From a bacterium C-53 (GTDB lineage: Bacteria; Bacillota; Clostridia; Lachnospirales; Lachnospiraceae), in NCBI GenBank assembly GCA_003612525.1, contig RAZD01000023.1:1-58508 (forward strand): 58,508 nucleotides of DNA. Reading direction: 5' to 3'. The position numbers and the translations under genes were made by a program. The notes under the pieces are model-generated. The model did no database searches. It saw only the letters and a list, made by a program, of their open reading frames with translations, and had not been told where the DNA came from. This document shows positions 45,501 through 56,248 of the stretch, one piece after another. Positions within the stretch are counted from its first letter, which is position 1; every line of letters begins with the position of its first letter.

Positions 45501-48500
45501 AATTCAACTGGATTGAAAAACTTATAAATCAGCTGAATAAAACGACAGAAAAACTAAAAGACAGCGCAGACCGCTTCATTTCGTGGTGGAGAAAAAACAA
45601 GGCGCTTGATCAGGCAATCAAGGCAGCCAGAAAAGAAATTGCCGGAAACCAGGACGCCTATTATTACTATATCAGAAAAGCGGACAAAACCGGACTAAAC
45701 AAGAAATATAAGAGGCTTATACAAGAAGGCACCATAAGAATACAGGATATCAAAGATGAAGGACTGGCAGATAAGATTGAAAAATATCAGGACTGGTGGG
45801 ACAAAGCACAGGATTGTAAAGATGCCGTCATGGAGCTATACGATGCAGAGCGTGAAATGACCAATCAGAAATACGATAATATGCTTGAATTCTATGATTC
45901 TCTGGACAGCAAAGTACAATCTGTGATTGATAAAATAGAATCTCTGATGGGGCTGAAAGAAGCACGTGGAAAACAACTAGATATCAACGACCTGTTGGAG
46001 GAATTCAATTCATATGATACCGTAGGACAATTGCAGAATACCGACATGACACCAGGCAATGCAAAGCCTGACGGAAGCGAAACGATCGAAGTCGGGAACT
46101 CCGGAATCGAAACAGAAGGAATGCACACAAAAGCCGCTGATCCTTCCATTCAGGATGCGGTCACAGATGGCGTAAAAGAAACTGCCGTCTACAAAGGGCT
46201 TCTGGCCAATATTGAAAAACTCGAAAAAAAGCGCGCCAAAAAAGGAAAGCTTTCAAAGAAAGAGGAAGAAACACTTGCATCCTATTACTCTAAAAAATCC
46301 GCTCTGGAAGAAAATGCTACGGCCGATACAGCTGCACAGTATAGCACAACTTATGATGCATACATGAAACTACAGACGAAACTTGATAGTGGAAAATCCC
46401 TGACCCGGGAACAACGCATGAAATACGACCAGTATAAAGCCAGTCTCAATCAATTCTCACAGCAGCGGCAAGACCAGATTGATGACCTGCAAAATGTGCT
46501 TGATAATTCTTCCGAAAAAATAACGGACCCTACAGAATCCTACGAAAAACGTAAAAATGAAGTGAAAAACTCTTATGAAAAACAGATTGCAGATGCCGAA
46601 AGCGATGTCAGAAATACAAAACAGTACAAAGAAATTAAAGCAGACATTGAAAATCTTGAATCCAAAAGCAAACGGACAAAAAGCCAGGAACAAAAGCTGC
46701 AGCAGCGGCGCCTGGAGCTCGAAGCTTTGGAAAACGGCGGCACTTCAGCAAATATCAGCGAATATCTGAAAGCATTCAGACGCCTGACGGAACTCTCCGG
46801 AAAGAAAAAATTAAGCGCAAAACAGCAAATCGAATATGACACCCTTGCGTCACAGTTGAGACAATGGAATAAAGAAAAACAGGACGCACTCGGTCAATTA
46901 CGGTCAGAGATGGATGATACCATCGAAAATTTAAATACCGAACAGGAAAAAGCCGCGAACGATTCTACCGCTAAAATTGCAGAAAACCAGAAAAAAGCAT
47001 ATGAAACGGCAAAACGGATTGCTGAAATCGGCGCAACCACACTGGAAAGTGAGCTTAACCTGCTTGATTCCTGCATGGCGGGAATTGAAAAGCGTCTGAC
47101 ACTGTACCAGAAATTCGGAGTGGATACACTGAAAAAGCTTGGGTATATCGAAGGCGATATGAATGCATCACAATCGGAACTCATTATGCAGGAATTCAGG
47201 AACTATCTTGATAGTTTCAATGCAAAGAAAGAGAAGCTGACGAGCCAAAGAGATATTTACCGAAAGCTGATCGATTCCGTAAACGCACATGATTATTCCA
47301 GTATAAAGGAAATGTACTCAAACGGAATATTTGCAGAGTACGGTGATACGTTTGATAAGGTGATTGCACTTCTAAAAGACAATACTTTCGACGGTTATTC
47401 TCAGGAATGGGTCAAAGAATGGGAACAGGCATTCAGCGCAATTGAACAGGAAATAGACGACCTCAATATGAGCACACAAGATCTGTTGGATACCATGCGC
47501 GAGGAGGTCACGTTCCGTTCCATCAATGAAGCAGTCACACAACTTGGATATTTAAAAGACCAGCTCTCCTCTATGTCCGGTCTGTTCCAGGATGACTTTC
47601 TGTATGCGCAAAACGGCGCTTTGACCGATTATGGCGTCAAAAAAGCTGCGGTCATCATCAAGCAGCTTGAGAATGCACAAAAACTTGCTCTTGAATACCG
47701 CGAAAAATACAACCGTGCCTTATCCGACGACACCTTTGCCGGGGATAAAGAAAAACAGGACTACTTAAATAATCTGAAAAATCAGTATTCACAGGAACTC
47801 GGTGAAGTGAAATCTTTTACGGAACAGCTTGTTTCCCTGTATCAGAATCAGAAAAATTCGGAAATCAATTCATTAAAAGAAGTCATTGCAAAACGAAAAG
47901 AGGCGTTACAGGCGAAGAAAGACTACTATAACTGGGACAAAAACCTGAAAGAGAAAAATAAGGACATTGACGCACTGAAGGCGCAGATTGCTGCCACGGA
48001 ATCTATCAATACCGCCGAATCCAAAGCAAAGCTCGCCTCACTGCGGGCTGAACTTGAGGATAAAGAAACAGAGCTCAATGAACTTAAGGAAGATCATCTC
48101 TATAGTATGCAGACAGAGGCGCTTGATCAATTCAGCAATTGGCTCTCTGAAGATACGGAGGCAAGGACAAAATCACTGGAATATCAGCGTGAAATCATAG
48201 AACAGCTTTCTCAGATAACCGAGGGATATGATATTGCCGATATCATTGATTCCCTAGAGCAATACTATCTTGATCAGGGGTATAATGCTCTCAGAGACCA
48301 GACTTTCACACCTTCTGACATAAATCTTCAATCAGGAATCACAGAATCCATGATTCCGGCTGTCCATATACCTGAGTTTAACTATGAGGGTTCAATGCCC
48401 GCACAGGCAAACATTGATATTCACTATGATTCCATGTTGAAAGTCGAAGGGAATGTCGACTCCTATGTCGTGAATGACTTAAAACAACACATGGAAACCC

Positions 48501-48565
48501 AATACAACTATACGAAGAGCCGTCTTACTGCTGATCTCGGCAAAGTCGGTGTTATGAACCGTTAA
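42541..48565 (+). CDS. Tail tape measure protein, exon 2
   Basis: The frame is open without interruption from the proposed 3' splice site to the stop at 48565; an internal ATG at 42809 has no good ribosome binding site. The product is almost entirely charged, alpha-helical and coiled-coil (many E/K/Q repeats, e.g. near 46200-47000 and 47880-48100). A hydrophobic patch lies about 90-110 codons in (MVAEILVAKGIEFIATAI), and a linker rich in Lys, Asn and Ser near 44760-44950. This is what a tape measure should look like: helical rods that set tail length. No lysozyme or peptidase domain is recognised. Confidence 0.82.
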
Positions 48566-48615
48566 ACCATTGGGACTATGGTCCCTTCTATATCTACAGA
48601 AAGGAATGAACCATT

Positions 48616-49446
48616 ATGTACAATGCAGAATCATTCATTTACAACGGAACATGCAGTGATAATTACAATCTTACCATCATTTTTTTTGACACTCCGGAAT
48701 ATCATACAGGACTGACGAGAGAAACGCTGCATACGGAAAGAACCTTATCTCGAAGCAAGGTACGATACTATGGAAGCCGGTATACGGGTGGTATTGAATT
48801 CAAATTTTCAATCGCTAAAAAAGACGCCCGCGAGTTCTCAGAGGAAGAAAGCATCCAGATTAATGAATGGCTTACAAAAAACAGCGCTCCTGCTCTCCTG
48901 CATTTTAATTCAAACCGTTCCATTTATGTCAACTATTATGCCATATGTACCAACATTGAAGACAAGATTATAAACGGACGCAATGCAAAAACACTGACCT
49001 TTGAAACGGACTCTCCTTTCGCATACGCAGATATGCAGTCCAAAAAGGTTACTGTAAACAAAGAATTGGAGCTGGATCTCTACTCCCACTCGTGTGAAAA
49101 ATACTATTATCCCAAAATTGTAATTATCCCGGACATGTCCACTAGCGATATCACAATCAAAAACCATACTGACCAGAAGTCTTTAACCCTTAATCTGACC
49201 CATCACCCTGATGGAATCATCATCGACTGCGCCGACTGCCGGATTTCGGATACATCAGGCCATCTTATACACCTGGATTCACTGGGGCTTACAGTTCATT
49301 CCGAAAGCCCTGAATCCGCTGATACGTCAGAATCCGGCACCCTGTATTTTCCGAGGCTGCTGCGCGGTAGAAACCATTTAAAGCTAACAGGAAATTGCTC
49401 TGTAGAATTTATTATGGAATTTCCAAGAAAGGCAGGAAGCATTTAA
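48616..49446 (+). CDS. Distal tail protein (Dit-like)
   Basis: This 276-aa protein follows the tape measure, the canonical Dit position. The N-terminal ring-domain pattern (FIYNGTCSDNYNLTIIFFDTPEYHTGL...SRYTGGIEFKFSIAKKDAREFSEEESIQINEWLTK) and the galectin-like end (FPRLLRGRNHLKLTGNCSVEFIMEFPRKAG) match siphovirus Dit proteins. It should form the hub joining the tail tube to Tal and the baseplate. A GAAAGGAA site precedes the ATG, and the stop overlaps the next start. Confidence 0.85.
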   Translation: MYNAESFIYNGTCSDNYNLTIIFFDTPEYHTGLTRETLHTERTLSRSKVRYYGSRYTGGIEFKFSIAKKDAREFSEEESIQINEWLTKNSAPALLHFNSNRSIYVNYYAICTNIEDKIINGRNAKTLTFETDSPFAYADMQSKKVTVNKELELDLYSHSCEKYYYPKIVIIPDMSTSDITIKNHTDQKSLTLNLTHHPDGIIIDCADCRISDTSGHLIHLDSLGLTVHSESPESADTSESGTLYFPRLLRGRNHLKLTGNCSVEFIMEFPRKAGSI

Positions 49447-52400
49447 TGAAATCAAACATTTACCTTGCAAAACCATCCGGTGAACTGATCGGATGTCCAA
49501 ACGGTATCAAAACAGATACCGTTAATGTTAAATTCCACGCAACAGATATCTGGGAAATGAGTTTCGAGGTCAATCGTTACATAAATGATACCGTATCCGG
49601 CAGTCTGGTTCCATCCGATTACTACGATTCCATTCGATCAGGAATGAAACTTTATCTTGACGATGCAATGTATCCGGCCTATTTTATCATAAATGAAGAA
49701 CCGGTATCCACCATTGACGGAAACTTTGAAATGAAATCTGTCACATGCCACTCTTGCGAATGCGAATTGCAGAATAGTTTCAAGACCTTACAAATTAACA
49801 CCGGAATCAAAGGAATATCCGCCGAATACCTCATTGATCAAAACGTGGACAGTTACACAGGGCTTCCCAAAGAATACATTTCACTTGTAAACTACAATGA
49901 ACCGCAAAAAAGCCTGATGCACCTTATACTGGAAGGCACCGGCTGGAAAACAGCTCCGAATATCAAAGAAGAGGTATGCCAGAGAAAATATGCTTTCCAG
50001 CTTGAACACGCCGACATCTATTCTTTTCTCACACAGTCCCTGGCCGGAACATGTCAGTGCTTTATCGTATTTGACCGCAAAAACAAAACAGTTTCACTGA
50101 TCGATAAAAACGATTACGGCAAAGATACCGGAATCTTCCTCTCGTACCGGAGTCTGCTGAATAAACTAGATAAATCTCCCATGAGTGATCACACTTTAGC
50201 CACAAAAATGTACCCTTCCGGTAAAGAGGATCTTTCCATCTATTACGCGAATTTCGGTCAGAGTTTCCTCGTAGACTACGATTATTACGCAAATGCCAAA
50301 GATGAATACGGAAATGCCAAATTTATCAGCAACGAACTTGCTGATAAATACAATACCTACCTATATGAAACCGATCAGGAAAAGGTAAGCTGGAACGGAA
50401 ACGAATACACAAGACGTGAACTGTATATGGACCTTTCCCGAAAATATAACATGCTCCTCCTGGAAGAGACGGAGCTGATTCACAGAGTGCCAAATGACGG
50501 ATGCATCATTGATTACACGACCTTCAAATATGATGAGCTGATTACCGCTCTTAAAGCGTATCATAACGCATTGTATGCGCTGATCACAATCTTTCGCAAT
50601 GAATATGGCATCGAAGATTCCGGCGATCTGTCCACAGCGGATGAAGAAAAAATGAAGGCCACTGTATACTGGTACGACTATACAGCCTATAAAAATACCA
50701 TTCTTCCCAAGATATACGAAGCGTTAAAAATATGGTGCAAGACAAACAACAATGGCGATCTGTGCGATAAAAACGGAAATTCGCTCACCATCATAAATGA
50801 GAAAACGCTCGTCCCATACAACGGCGGACTCACCACAAATCCAGCCTACTCCGATACGCTGATAAAACAGATTGATGCGTATTCCTATGATTTTGATTTA
50901 TACGGCCTCGATGAACTGAATGCCAAAAGGCTGGCCTGGCTTACAACCGCCGATACACTTTATACCGATGGGTTTATTCTGGAAAAGGACGAGTCCGGCA
51001 ATCCTTTACGTTACAATACGCCTGATGAAGAAGGCTGGAATGCTCTGGAGAATGAAATTGAAAATATCCATTATCAGAAAAACTTCACAGACAAATTCAG
51101 TTTTATTGAAAAGCTGAACCAATATCTTAATTATATGTCATCCGAAGAAAGAGAAAATGCTATAACAGGCAGGAAGGAAAAAGGAATTGTCAGACAATGT
51201 GAAGATAAAATCAGAGAATTAGAATCGCAGATTTCTGAGAAACGATCCGAGATGGCTTCCGTTGACAGCCTGCGTAAAGACCTTTCCTCCCGCTTTACTT
51301 TTTACAATTATTTTACCGAGGAAGAACGGAAAACTTTCACAACCCTTACAAAAGAAATTGAATACCAAAATAACAATATTCTCCTAACAAGTCTTGATAA
51401 TACAGTCACACAAATTGACAGGCAGAACGAACTTTACCTGGATGCAAAAAACATTTTGTATATGAATGCACATCCGCAATGGCATTTCCAGATTGAGGCG
51501 GATAATCTGTTCGACATCCCTGAAATGTCAAACATAGCACATGATTTTCATTTAGGAAATTATATTCGGGTACAGACAGACCTCTACAAAGATGAATTTG
51601 TGAAACTACGCTTAATTTCCGTAGAAACAAACCCCTGCGAAGCCACAGAACGCCTTAATATCGAATTTTCAGATACCGCATACACCTACCGCCGCGCCGA
51701 TGACTTCGACTATATCTTTTCCAAATTATATAAGGGCGCGTCAACGTCAGGATCTGGCTCAGGCATCTCCTCTTCCGGCGGAAACAGCACTTCCAATAAC
51801 CGCGACTCCATTATTCAAATCAGCTCCAATATGTTGAACGCCCTCCTGTCCTCCGAACAATTCGGGACTTCGATCACAGACGCAGTTCTAAACAGTATCA
51901 CTGCCAATAAAGGAAATTTTCAGGATATCCTTGCCGCAAATATTATGGCTAACAGTGTCAGCGTCGGAAAGACAGTAATTGATGGCAGGTGCCTGACCAC
52001 AGGCCAGATCAAATCAGCGGACTATAACGGTTCCCAAAATGACAGCGGTATCTGTCAAATTGATAATACGTCAGGAAGCATCCTTTCCCTTGACAACGGA
52101 ACTTTTAACTTCGGGGGAGGCGGTCTGACATGGGATGGCCATACGCTTCATATAAACGGCGATATCAGCGGCTCTACCGGAACGTTTCAGGGAATGTTAA
52201 ACGTCAATGACAAGTTCAAAGTGGACGAAAGCGGAAACGTAACCGCTGAGGGTTTTCTAAAAGCATCAAATGCTGAAATTACAGGAAAAATCACTACAAC
52301 AAGCGCAACTTTCGACGGAATCACTACAAATAAGGCTACTATCACGGGAGGCGTTATCTCAGACACCACAATTCAAAACAGCCGTCTGGGAAACTTTACG

Positions 52401-53234
52401 GTCTCCCAGAATACAAATCATGGGATTACTTATGCCGGGAGCAGGGCTTCCTGTGGTATGGGCTACAAAAAAATGGAGAATATCGACCCAAATGAACCCG
52501 TAACAGGCGCCCCCTTTCTTTTCTATGCTTTCTGGGCAGACACGAATCAAAACGGAATCCACCCCGAATCAGCAAAATTTTATGTGACAAACAGCGGATA
52601 CCTGCACTGTGTGAATGCACAGACAGACAATTTAACCGCATCCAGATTAGATGCCACATACATCGGCCCATTTGAACTCGGTTATCAAGGCTTATGGGCA
52701 GGTGACGAAGAAACGCTCATAGTTGACGGAAACGGAGAAGGATATATACAAAATATCAAATTAAAATACAATGAAATGGCATGCGGAGGCGCGTATAACC
52801 AGCGGTCTTTCAGCGGTCTGTCGAAAAGGACACTCTATGTCGGGTCAAACGGGCTTATCTCTGCCGCCTCATCATCCAAACGGTACAAACAGGATATATC
52901 AGACTCTTTATCGGATTTCGATATCCACGCAATTTATAAGCTGCCGGTAGTACAGTTTCGTTATAATAAAGAAAACGGAGGCGGGGACGGCAGTGAATTA
53001 CACATTGGACTTCTTGCAGAAGATGTGGCAAAATATTTTCCCACTGCGGCACGCTGGGACAAAAATCATGAACATGTAGACACCTGGGAACCATCGGATT
53101 TATTTCCGGCAGTCGTAAAGCTTGTCCAGGAACAGCATAAAGAAATCGAGGAATTAAAACAAAGAATCAAAAGCATGGAAACAAAATTATCTTATGAGCA
53201 GGAATTGTCTGTCTCTGATAAGAGGAGCCGCTAA
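49446..53234 (+). CDS. Tal/tail-spike protein with S74 intramolecular chaperone
   Basis: The start chosen is the ATG at 49446, which overlaps the Dit stop (TAATG); the upstream in-frame ATG lies inside Dit. N-terminal ~400 residues resemble siphovirus Tal hub/endopeptidase-tail proteins (SGELIGCPNGIKTDTVNVKFHATDIWEMSFEV). A coiled-coil region (600-690), a Gly/Ser linker (STSGSGSGISSSGG) and a beta-helix-like shaft (TSATFDGITTNKATITGG) follow. The end is a Peptidase_S74 domain (SSSKRYKQDISD...LHIGLLAEDVAKYFP), which trimerises the spike and then cuts itself off. At ~1,262 aa it is a full-length tip protein. Confidence 0.88.
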   Translation: MKSNIYLAKPSGELIGCPNGIKTDTVNVKFHATDIWEMSFEVNRYINDTVSGSLVPSDYYDSIRSGMKLYLDDAMYPAYFIINEEPVSTIDGNFEMKSVTCHSCECELQNSFKTLQINTGIKGISAEYLIDQNVDSYTGLPKEYISLVNYNEPQKSLMHLILEGTGWKTAPNIKEEVCQRKYAFQLEHADIYSFLTQSLAGTCQCFIVFDRKNKTVSLIDKNDYGKDTGIFLSYRSLLNKLDKSPMSDHTLATKMYPSGKEDLSIYYANFGQSFLVDYDYYANAKDEYGNAKFISNELADKYNTYLYETDQEKVSWNGNEYTRRELYMDLSRKYNMLLLEETELIHRVPNDGCIIDYTTFKYDELITALKAYHNALYALITIFRNEYGIEDSGDLSTADEEKMKATVYWYDYTAYKNTILPKIYEALKIWCKTNNNGDLCDKNGNSLTIINEKTLVPYNGGLTTNPAYSDTLIKQIDAYSYDFDLYGLDELNAKRLAWLTTADTLYTDGFILEKDESGNPLRYNTPDEEGWNALENEIENIHYQKNFTDKFSFIEKLNQYLNYMSSEERENAITGRKEKGIVRQCEDKIRELESQISEKRSEMASVDSLRKDLSSRFTFYNYFTEEERKTFTTLTKEIEYQNNNILLTSLDNTVTQIDRQNELYLDAKNILYMNAHPQWHFQIEADNLFDIPEMSNIAHDFHLGNYIRVQTDLYKDEFVKLRLISVETNPCEATERLNIEFSDTAYTYRRADDFDYIFSKLYKGASTSGSGSGISSSGGNSTSNNRDSIIQISSNMLNALLSSEQFGTSITDAVLNSITANKGNFQDILAANIMANSVSVGKTVIDGRCLTTGQIKSADYNGSQNDSGICQIDNTSGSILSLDNGTFNFGGGGLTWDGHTLHINGDISGSTGTFQGMLNVNDKFKVDESGNVTAEGFLKASNAEITGKITTTSATFDGITTNKATITGGVISDTTIQNSRLGNFTVSQNTNHGITYAGSRASCGMGYKKMENIDPNEPVTGAPFLFYAFWADTNQNGIHPESAKFYVTNSGYLHCVNAQTDNLTASRLDATYIGPFELGYQGLWAGDEETLIVDGNGEGYIQNIKLKYNEMACGGAYNQRSFSGLSKRTLYVGSNGLISAASSSKRYKQDISDSLSDFDIHAIYKLPVVQFRYNKENGGGDGSELHIGLLAEDVAKYFPTAARWDKNHEHVDTWEPSDLFPAVVKLVQEQHKEIEELKQRIKSMETKLSYEQELSVSDKRSR

Positions 53235-53253
53235 ATAGCGGCTCCCAGATCTT

Positions 53254-53460
53254 TTAAAAACAAAAATAACACTTTGGGCATTCCGAAACGGAATCGCTCC
53301 CTCTCTTGCTCTTCTGCATCTGTTCTTCCTGTAAATAGTCATCGTACTCTTCTGTTATTTCCATAATCATAATCGCACCACACGTACATGCTTTTGCTTT
53401 AATTCCGTGAAACTCAATATCGACAAAACCTTGATTCTTACTGCACTCTGGACATACCAT
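53254..53460 (-). CDS. Small zinc-binding protein
   Basis: A 68-aa protein has three or more metal-ligand pairs: CPECSKNQG at the start, ACTCGAIM in the middle and CPKCYFC at the end. It is leftward, opposite to the tail genes, with a GGAGG site. Function is unknown; it is one of three zinc-ribbon genes clustered here. Confidence 0.7.
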   Translation of the reverse strand: MVCPECSKNQGFVDIEFHGIKAKACTCGAIMIMEITEEYDDYLQEEQMQKSKRGSDSVSECPKCYFCF

Positions 53461-53751
53461 ATTTGTTTCCTCCTTAAATGTGCGTTATCCATTTTTTATT
53501 ATAAATGGATAATTTTTCTAAATTGTATCAGATTACCCGCAGGGAAACAACCATAATCGAAAGAAGTGATAAATTAAGATGCGAAAATTAGAGATTTTCT
53601 TTGTTTTACGATGTTTCTGTGCTTTTTATGTCGATGCCAGATAAATCATCATACATATAAATCAGTTATACCAAATTTTTGGAAATTATGATATGATTAC
53701 ATTAATATATTTTATGGGATACGATATTTTAGTGTAAAGGAGGGAAGAATC

Positions 53752-54408
53752 ATGTCTAAATGCTGTATTTGCAATTCCAGAATATCATCAAATACCGAAA
53801 GCAGTTCTTTATCAGAATCCCATTCCGAACTTAAGCTTTGTTTCACATGCAATAATATGAAACTAAAACTTAATTCCCCAGATAAGGCAGAACAAATCAC
53901 CAGCATCAGCTATTTCAGGAACAAGTTAAAAGAAGGAATCCATGATGCTGCTTCCGTCAAAGCCTTAAAAAATATGCTCGGCAAGCTGGAATCAGAAAAA
54001 GGAAAAGACAGCGAAAAGCCAAAAGACGGTGAAAAACCAAAAGACAGTGAAGAAAAAAACAGTACGATTCAGGAATACAATGAAAGAGTACAGAATTTTA
54101 TATCCGTAACAACTGACCGATTCGAAGGCTATAAAATCACAAAATATCTGGGTATAGTCAGTGGAGATATCCAGTTTAAAACTGCTTCATCTGACACCGA
54201 TTCTGTGGATACTGACAAAGATATGGGGACCTATACCGGCAAGTTAATGAGTGCCAGAGAAGATGCACTGAAACGCTTAAAATTAAAATGCGTAAAAAGA
54301 GGCGCTAATGCCGTGGCAGGCGTCCATACGGAAACCATAATGCCCTGTCCCGATCTCACAATCGTAGTGGCAAGCGGCACCGCCGTTATAATTGAACAGG
54401 ATACATAA
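53752..54408 (+). CDS. Zinc ribbon plus YbjQ-domain protein
   Basis: The N-terminal zinc ribbon (KCCICNSRISS...LCFTCNNM, ~30 residues) is followed by a helix, a repetitive Lys/Asp/Pro linker (KDSEKPKDGEKPKDSEE) and a C-terminal YbjQ/DUF74-type domain (TTDRFEGYKITKYLGIVSGDIQF...RGANAVAGVHTETI...VVASGTAVII). AAAGGAGGG precedes the ATG. It is a domain-shuffled relative of the protein at 27113-28231. Function unknown; its place inside a tail locus suggests cargo or a host-interaction protein. Confidence 0.8.
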   Translation: MSKCCICNSRISSNTESSSLSESHSELKLCFTCNNMKLKLNSPDKAEQITSISYFRNKLKEGIHDAASVKALKNMLGKLESEKGKDSEKPKDGEKPKDSEEKNSTIQEYNERVQNFISVTTDRFEGYKITKYLGIVSGDIQFKTASSDTDSVDTDKDMGTYTGKLMSAREDALKRLKLKCVKRGANAVAGVHTETIMPCPDLTIVVASGTAVIIEQDT

Positions 54409-54410
54409 AT

Positions 54411-54450
54411 AAGAAAACCATCTCATCAAAATTGGCGAGGTGGTTTTCTT
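54411..54450 (+). terminator. Terminator after the YbjQ gene
   Basis: AAGAAAACCATCTC pairs with GAGGTGGTTTTCTT (one internal mismatch/wobble) around a 12-nt loop, with T-rich sequence at the end. Confidence 0.75.
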
Positions 54451-54521
54451 ATGCAAAGAGCATTTTGACACAATTGATCTTTTTTCTGTTCTTCTTTTCA
54501 TTTACTCTCCTTCATCAGCTT

Positions 54522-54665
54522 CTACTGATGTTCTAACTGCTGATTCCGCTGCTTCATATATTCGTCATTTGAAATCACTCTCCTGCATTTAAAACCATAA
54601 CGGCAATATATGCATAGTTCTACAGCATCACCGAGCAATTCCCCACAATCTGGACAGTTCTCCAT
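54522..54665 (-). CDS. 47-aa zinc-ribbon microprotein
   Basis: Reading leftward from an ATG at 54665 with an excellent GGAGGAG site, the frame gives CPDCGELLGDAVELCIYC near the N-terminus, a complete four-cysteine zinc ribbon, then a basic helical tail ending LEHQ. Too short for most gene callers, it has a strong start signal and a coherent motif, so it is probably real. Its role is unknown. Confidence 0.7.
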   Translation of the reverse strand: MENCPDCGELLGDAVELCIYCRYGFKCRRVISNDEYMKQRNQQLEHQ

Positions 54666-54833
54666 CGTGTAATCTCCTCCATTTACAAACTCGGACATAA
54701 AACTATTTCATAAGCATGTTTTCTGCTGTCATATAAACATTTACATTGATGACACATACTTGCAATTGCAGCCATAATCTGACGGTTCTGCCGTTGAAAC
54801 TTATCCATACATCAACTACGAAAGGAGAAACGA

Positions 54834-55298
54834 ATGAATCACACAACAAAATTTGCAGTTCTTGCATACGTCGGATTTACGACGTACATCACCGTTGAGG
54901 TATGTTTCCGGGGATACTCCTATCCGCTGATGGGCGTTTGCGGAAGCATTCTTTTATTATTGCTCGATTATTTCATTGAGCGTATACCGTGGTCAGTCGA
55001 TTTATTCACACAGGGACTGATCGGCTCCTGCCTGATCACATGCATGGAGCTCATAATCGGCATTACCTTACAGGCATGCCATTTCCCTCCCATGTGGGAC
55101 TATTCCAGTGAATGGATGAATTTCAGAGGGGTCATATGCCCTCTCTTTTCCTTTCTCTGGATAGCGGTTTCATGTCTGGGCATCATGCTCGCTGACAGCA
55201 TCAATTACTATCTGTTATGTTGCGGCAGCCGCCCTCACTATACTCTATTCCGCAAAATTTCTTTTATTTTTCCAGAAAGAAAAATACTCTACCAATGA
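54834..55298 (+). CDS. CmpB-like (ABC-transporter type IV) membrane protein
   Basis: A 154-aa protein with four hydrophobic helices and the signatures YPLMGVCGSILLLLLDYFIERIPW and MWDYSSEWMNFRGVICPLFSFLW, typical of the ABC_trans_CmpB family. No ATPase accompanies it. Between spike and baseplate genes, where lysis genes often sit, it could act as a holin-like membrane protein; that is inference from position and topology. GAAAGGAGA precedes the ATG. Confidence 0.75.
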   Translation: MNHTTKFAVLAYVGFTTYITVEVCFRGYSYPLMGVCGSILLLLLDYFIERIPWSVDLFTQGLIGSCLITCMELIIGITLQACHFPPMWDYSSEWMNFRGVICPLFSFLWIAVSCLGIMLADSINYYLLCCGSRPHYTLFRKISFIFPERKILYQ

Positions 55299-55324
55299 TG
55301 AAAACTTACGAAAGGATACACCCA

Positions 55325-56248
55325 ATGAAAACAATAAGCGAAAACACACTTGGATTTTACAACGATCAGGGAATCTTCACGATACCGGCAAAACAATATG
55401 ACACAGGAAGAGTCTTTAAATTCAATATTATTGATTCCTGCGAGAGTATGGATTTAACCGATTGTAATGCGTATATCAGAATACTAAAAGCAGATGGAAC
55501 ACAGTTTCAGGGCAACGACTGTACACAGATAGCGGATTCTTCCACGATTCTGGTTGATACATCTATCGGCAGCGGCAATCAGATTCTATCGGCTCCCGGA
55601 ATCAACCGATGCGAACTGCATATTACAGACCAGAACTATACGGCTGTCACTACCTGGAATTTTAACATTCAGGTGGAACCGCGCGTCCATGACGGAAATC
55701 ATATTATCTCTTCGGATAACTGGGATGAACTGGACCGTTTTTCCGAAACAGCTGAAAAGACAATCGCCAATGCAGAAGAATGCATGGACAGGTCACAAGC
55801 ACAGACAGCGCAATGTGAAGCTGCTACAGAGCTTTGCAATACCGCCACCCAATCGGCAAATGATGCATCAAATCATGCTCATACGGCTGCTGCTGCCGCT
55901 GAAAATGTAAATATCACTTGTACAAAAGATGAAAATTCATTTATCCTGCGGATTACCGACCGAAACGGAACCTCCGTTGAATCCCAGAATCTAATCGGTG
56001 ATACGCCTGCATTTCAAATCGGTTCCGTGACAACGGGAGAAGAAGGCTCACAGGCAGCAGTCAGCCTGACAGGAACCATGAAGCAGCCTGTTTTAAACTT
56101 TATCATTCCGCGGGGAGATACAGGTTCTATTGAAAACGTAACAATTAACGATGTCCCATTATCCGATCAGAATTCTTTTGAGCAGCTCGGACTTCATACC
56201 ATGACAATCGAAGAAACACTTAACATTCTCAGACAGGAGGTACTCTAA
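55325..56248 (+). CDS. BppU-like baseplate/tail protein
   Basis: The N-terminal ~130 residues match the BppU/DUF2479 baseplate module (SENTLGFYNDQGIFTIPAKQYDTGRVFKFNIIDS...YIRILKADGTQFQG...CELHITDQNYTAVTTWNFNIQVEP). An Ala/Thr/Glu-rich coiled coil (about 150-205) and two small beta repeats ending in NFIIPRGDTG follow. It attaches fibres to the baseplate. The start at 55325 follows AAAGGA; the frame is open further upstream without a signal. Its stop overlaps the fibre start by one base (TAATG). Confidence 0.82.
   Translation: MKTISENTLGFYNDQGIFTIPAKQYDTGRVFKFNIIDSCESMDLTDCNAYIRILKADGTQFQGNDCTQIADSSTILVDTSIGSGNQILSAPGINRCELHITDQNYTAVTTWNFNIQVEPRVHDGNHIISSDNWDELDRFSETAEKTIANAEECMDRSQAQTAQCEAATELCNTATQSANDASNHAHTAAAAAENVNITCTKDENSFILRITDRNGTSVESQNLIGDTPAFQIGSVTTGEEGSQAAVSLTGTMKQPVLNFIIPRGDTGSIENVTINDVPLSDQNSFEQLGLHTMTIEETLNILRQEVL

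Noticed and set aside
40599-48565. Tape measure gene treated as a pseudogene broken by an insertion
   Set aside because: The insert has a group I intron core, P1 pairing and a splice that restores the frame exactly; a spliced gene explains it better.
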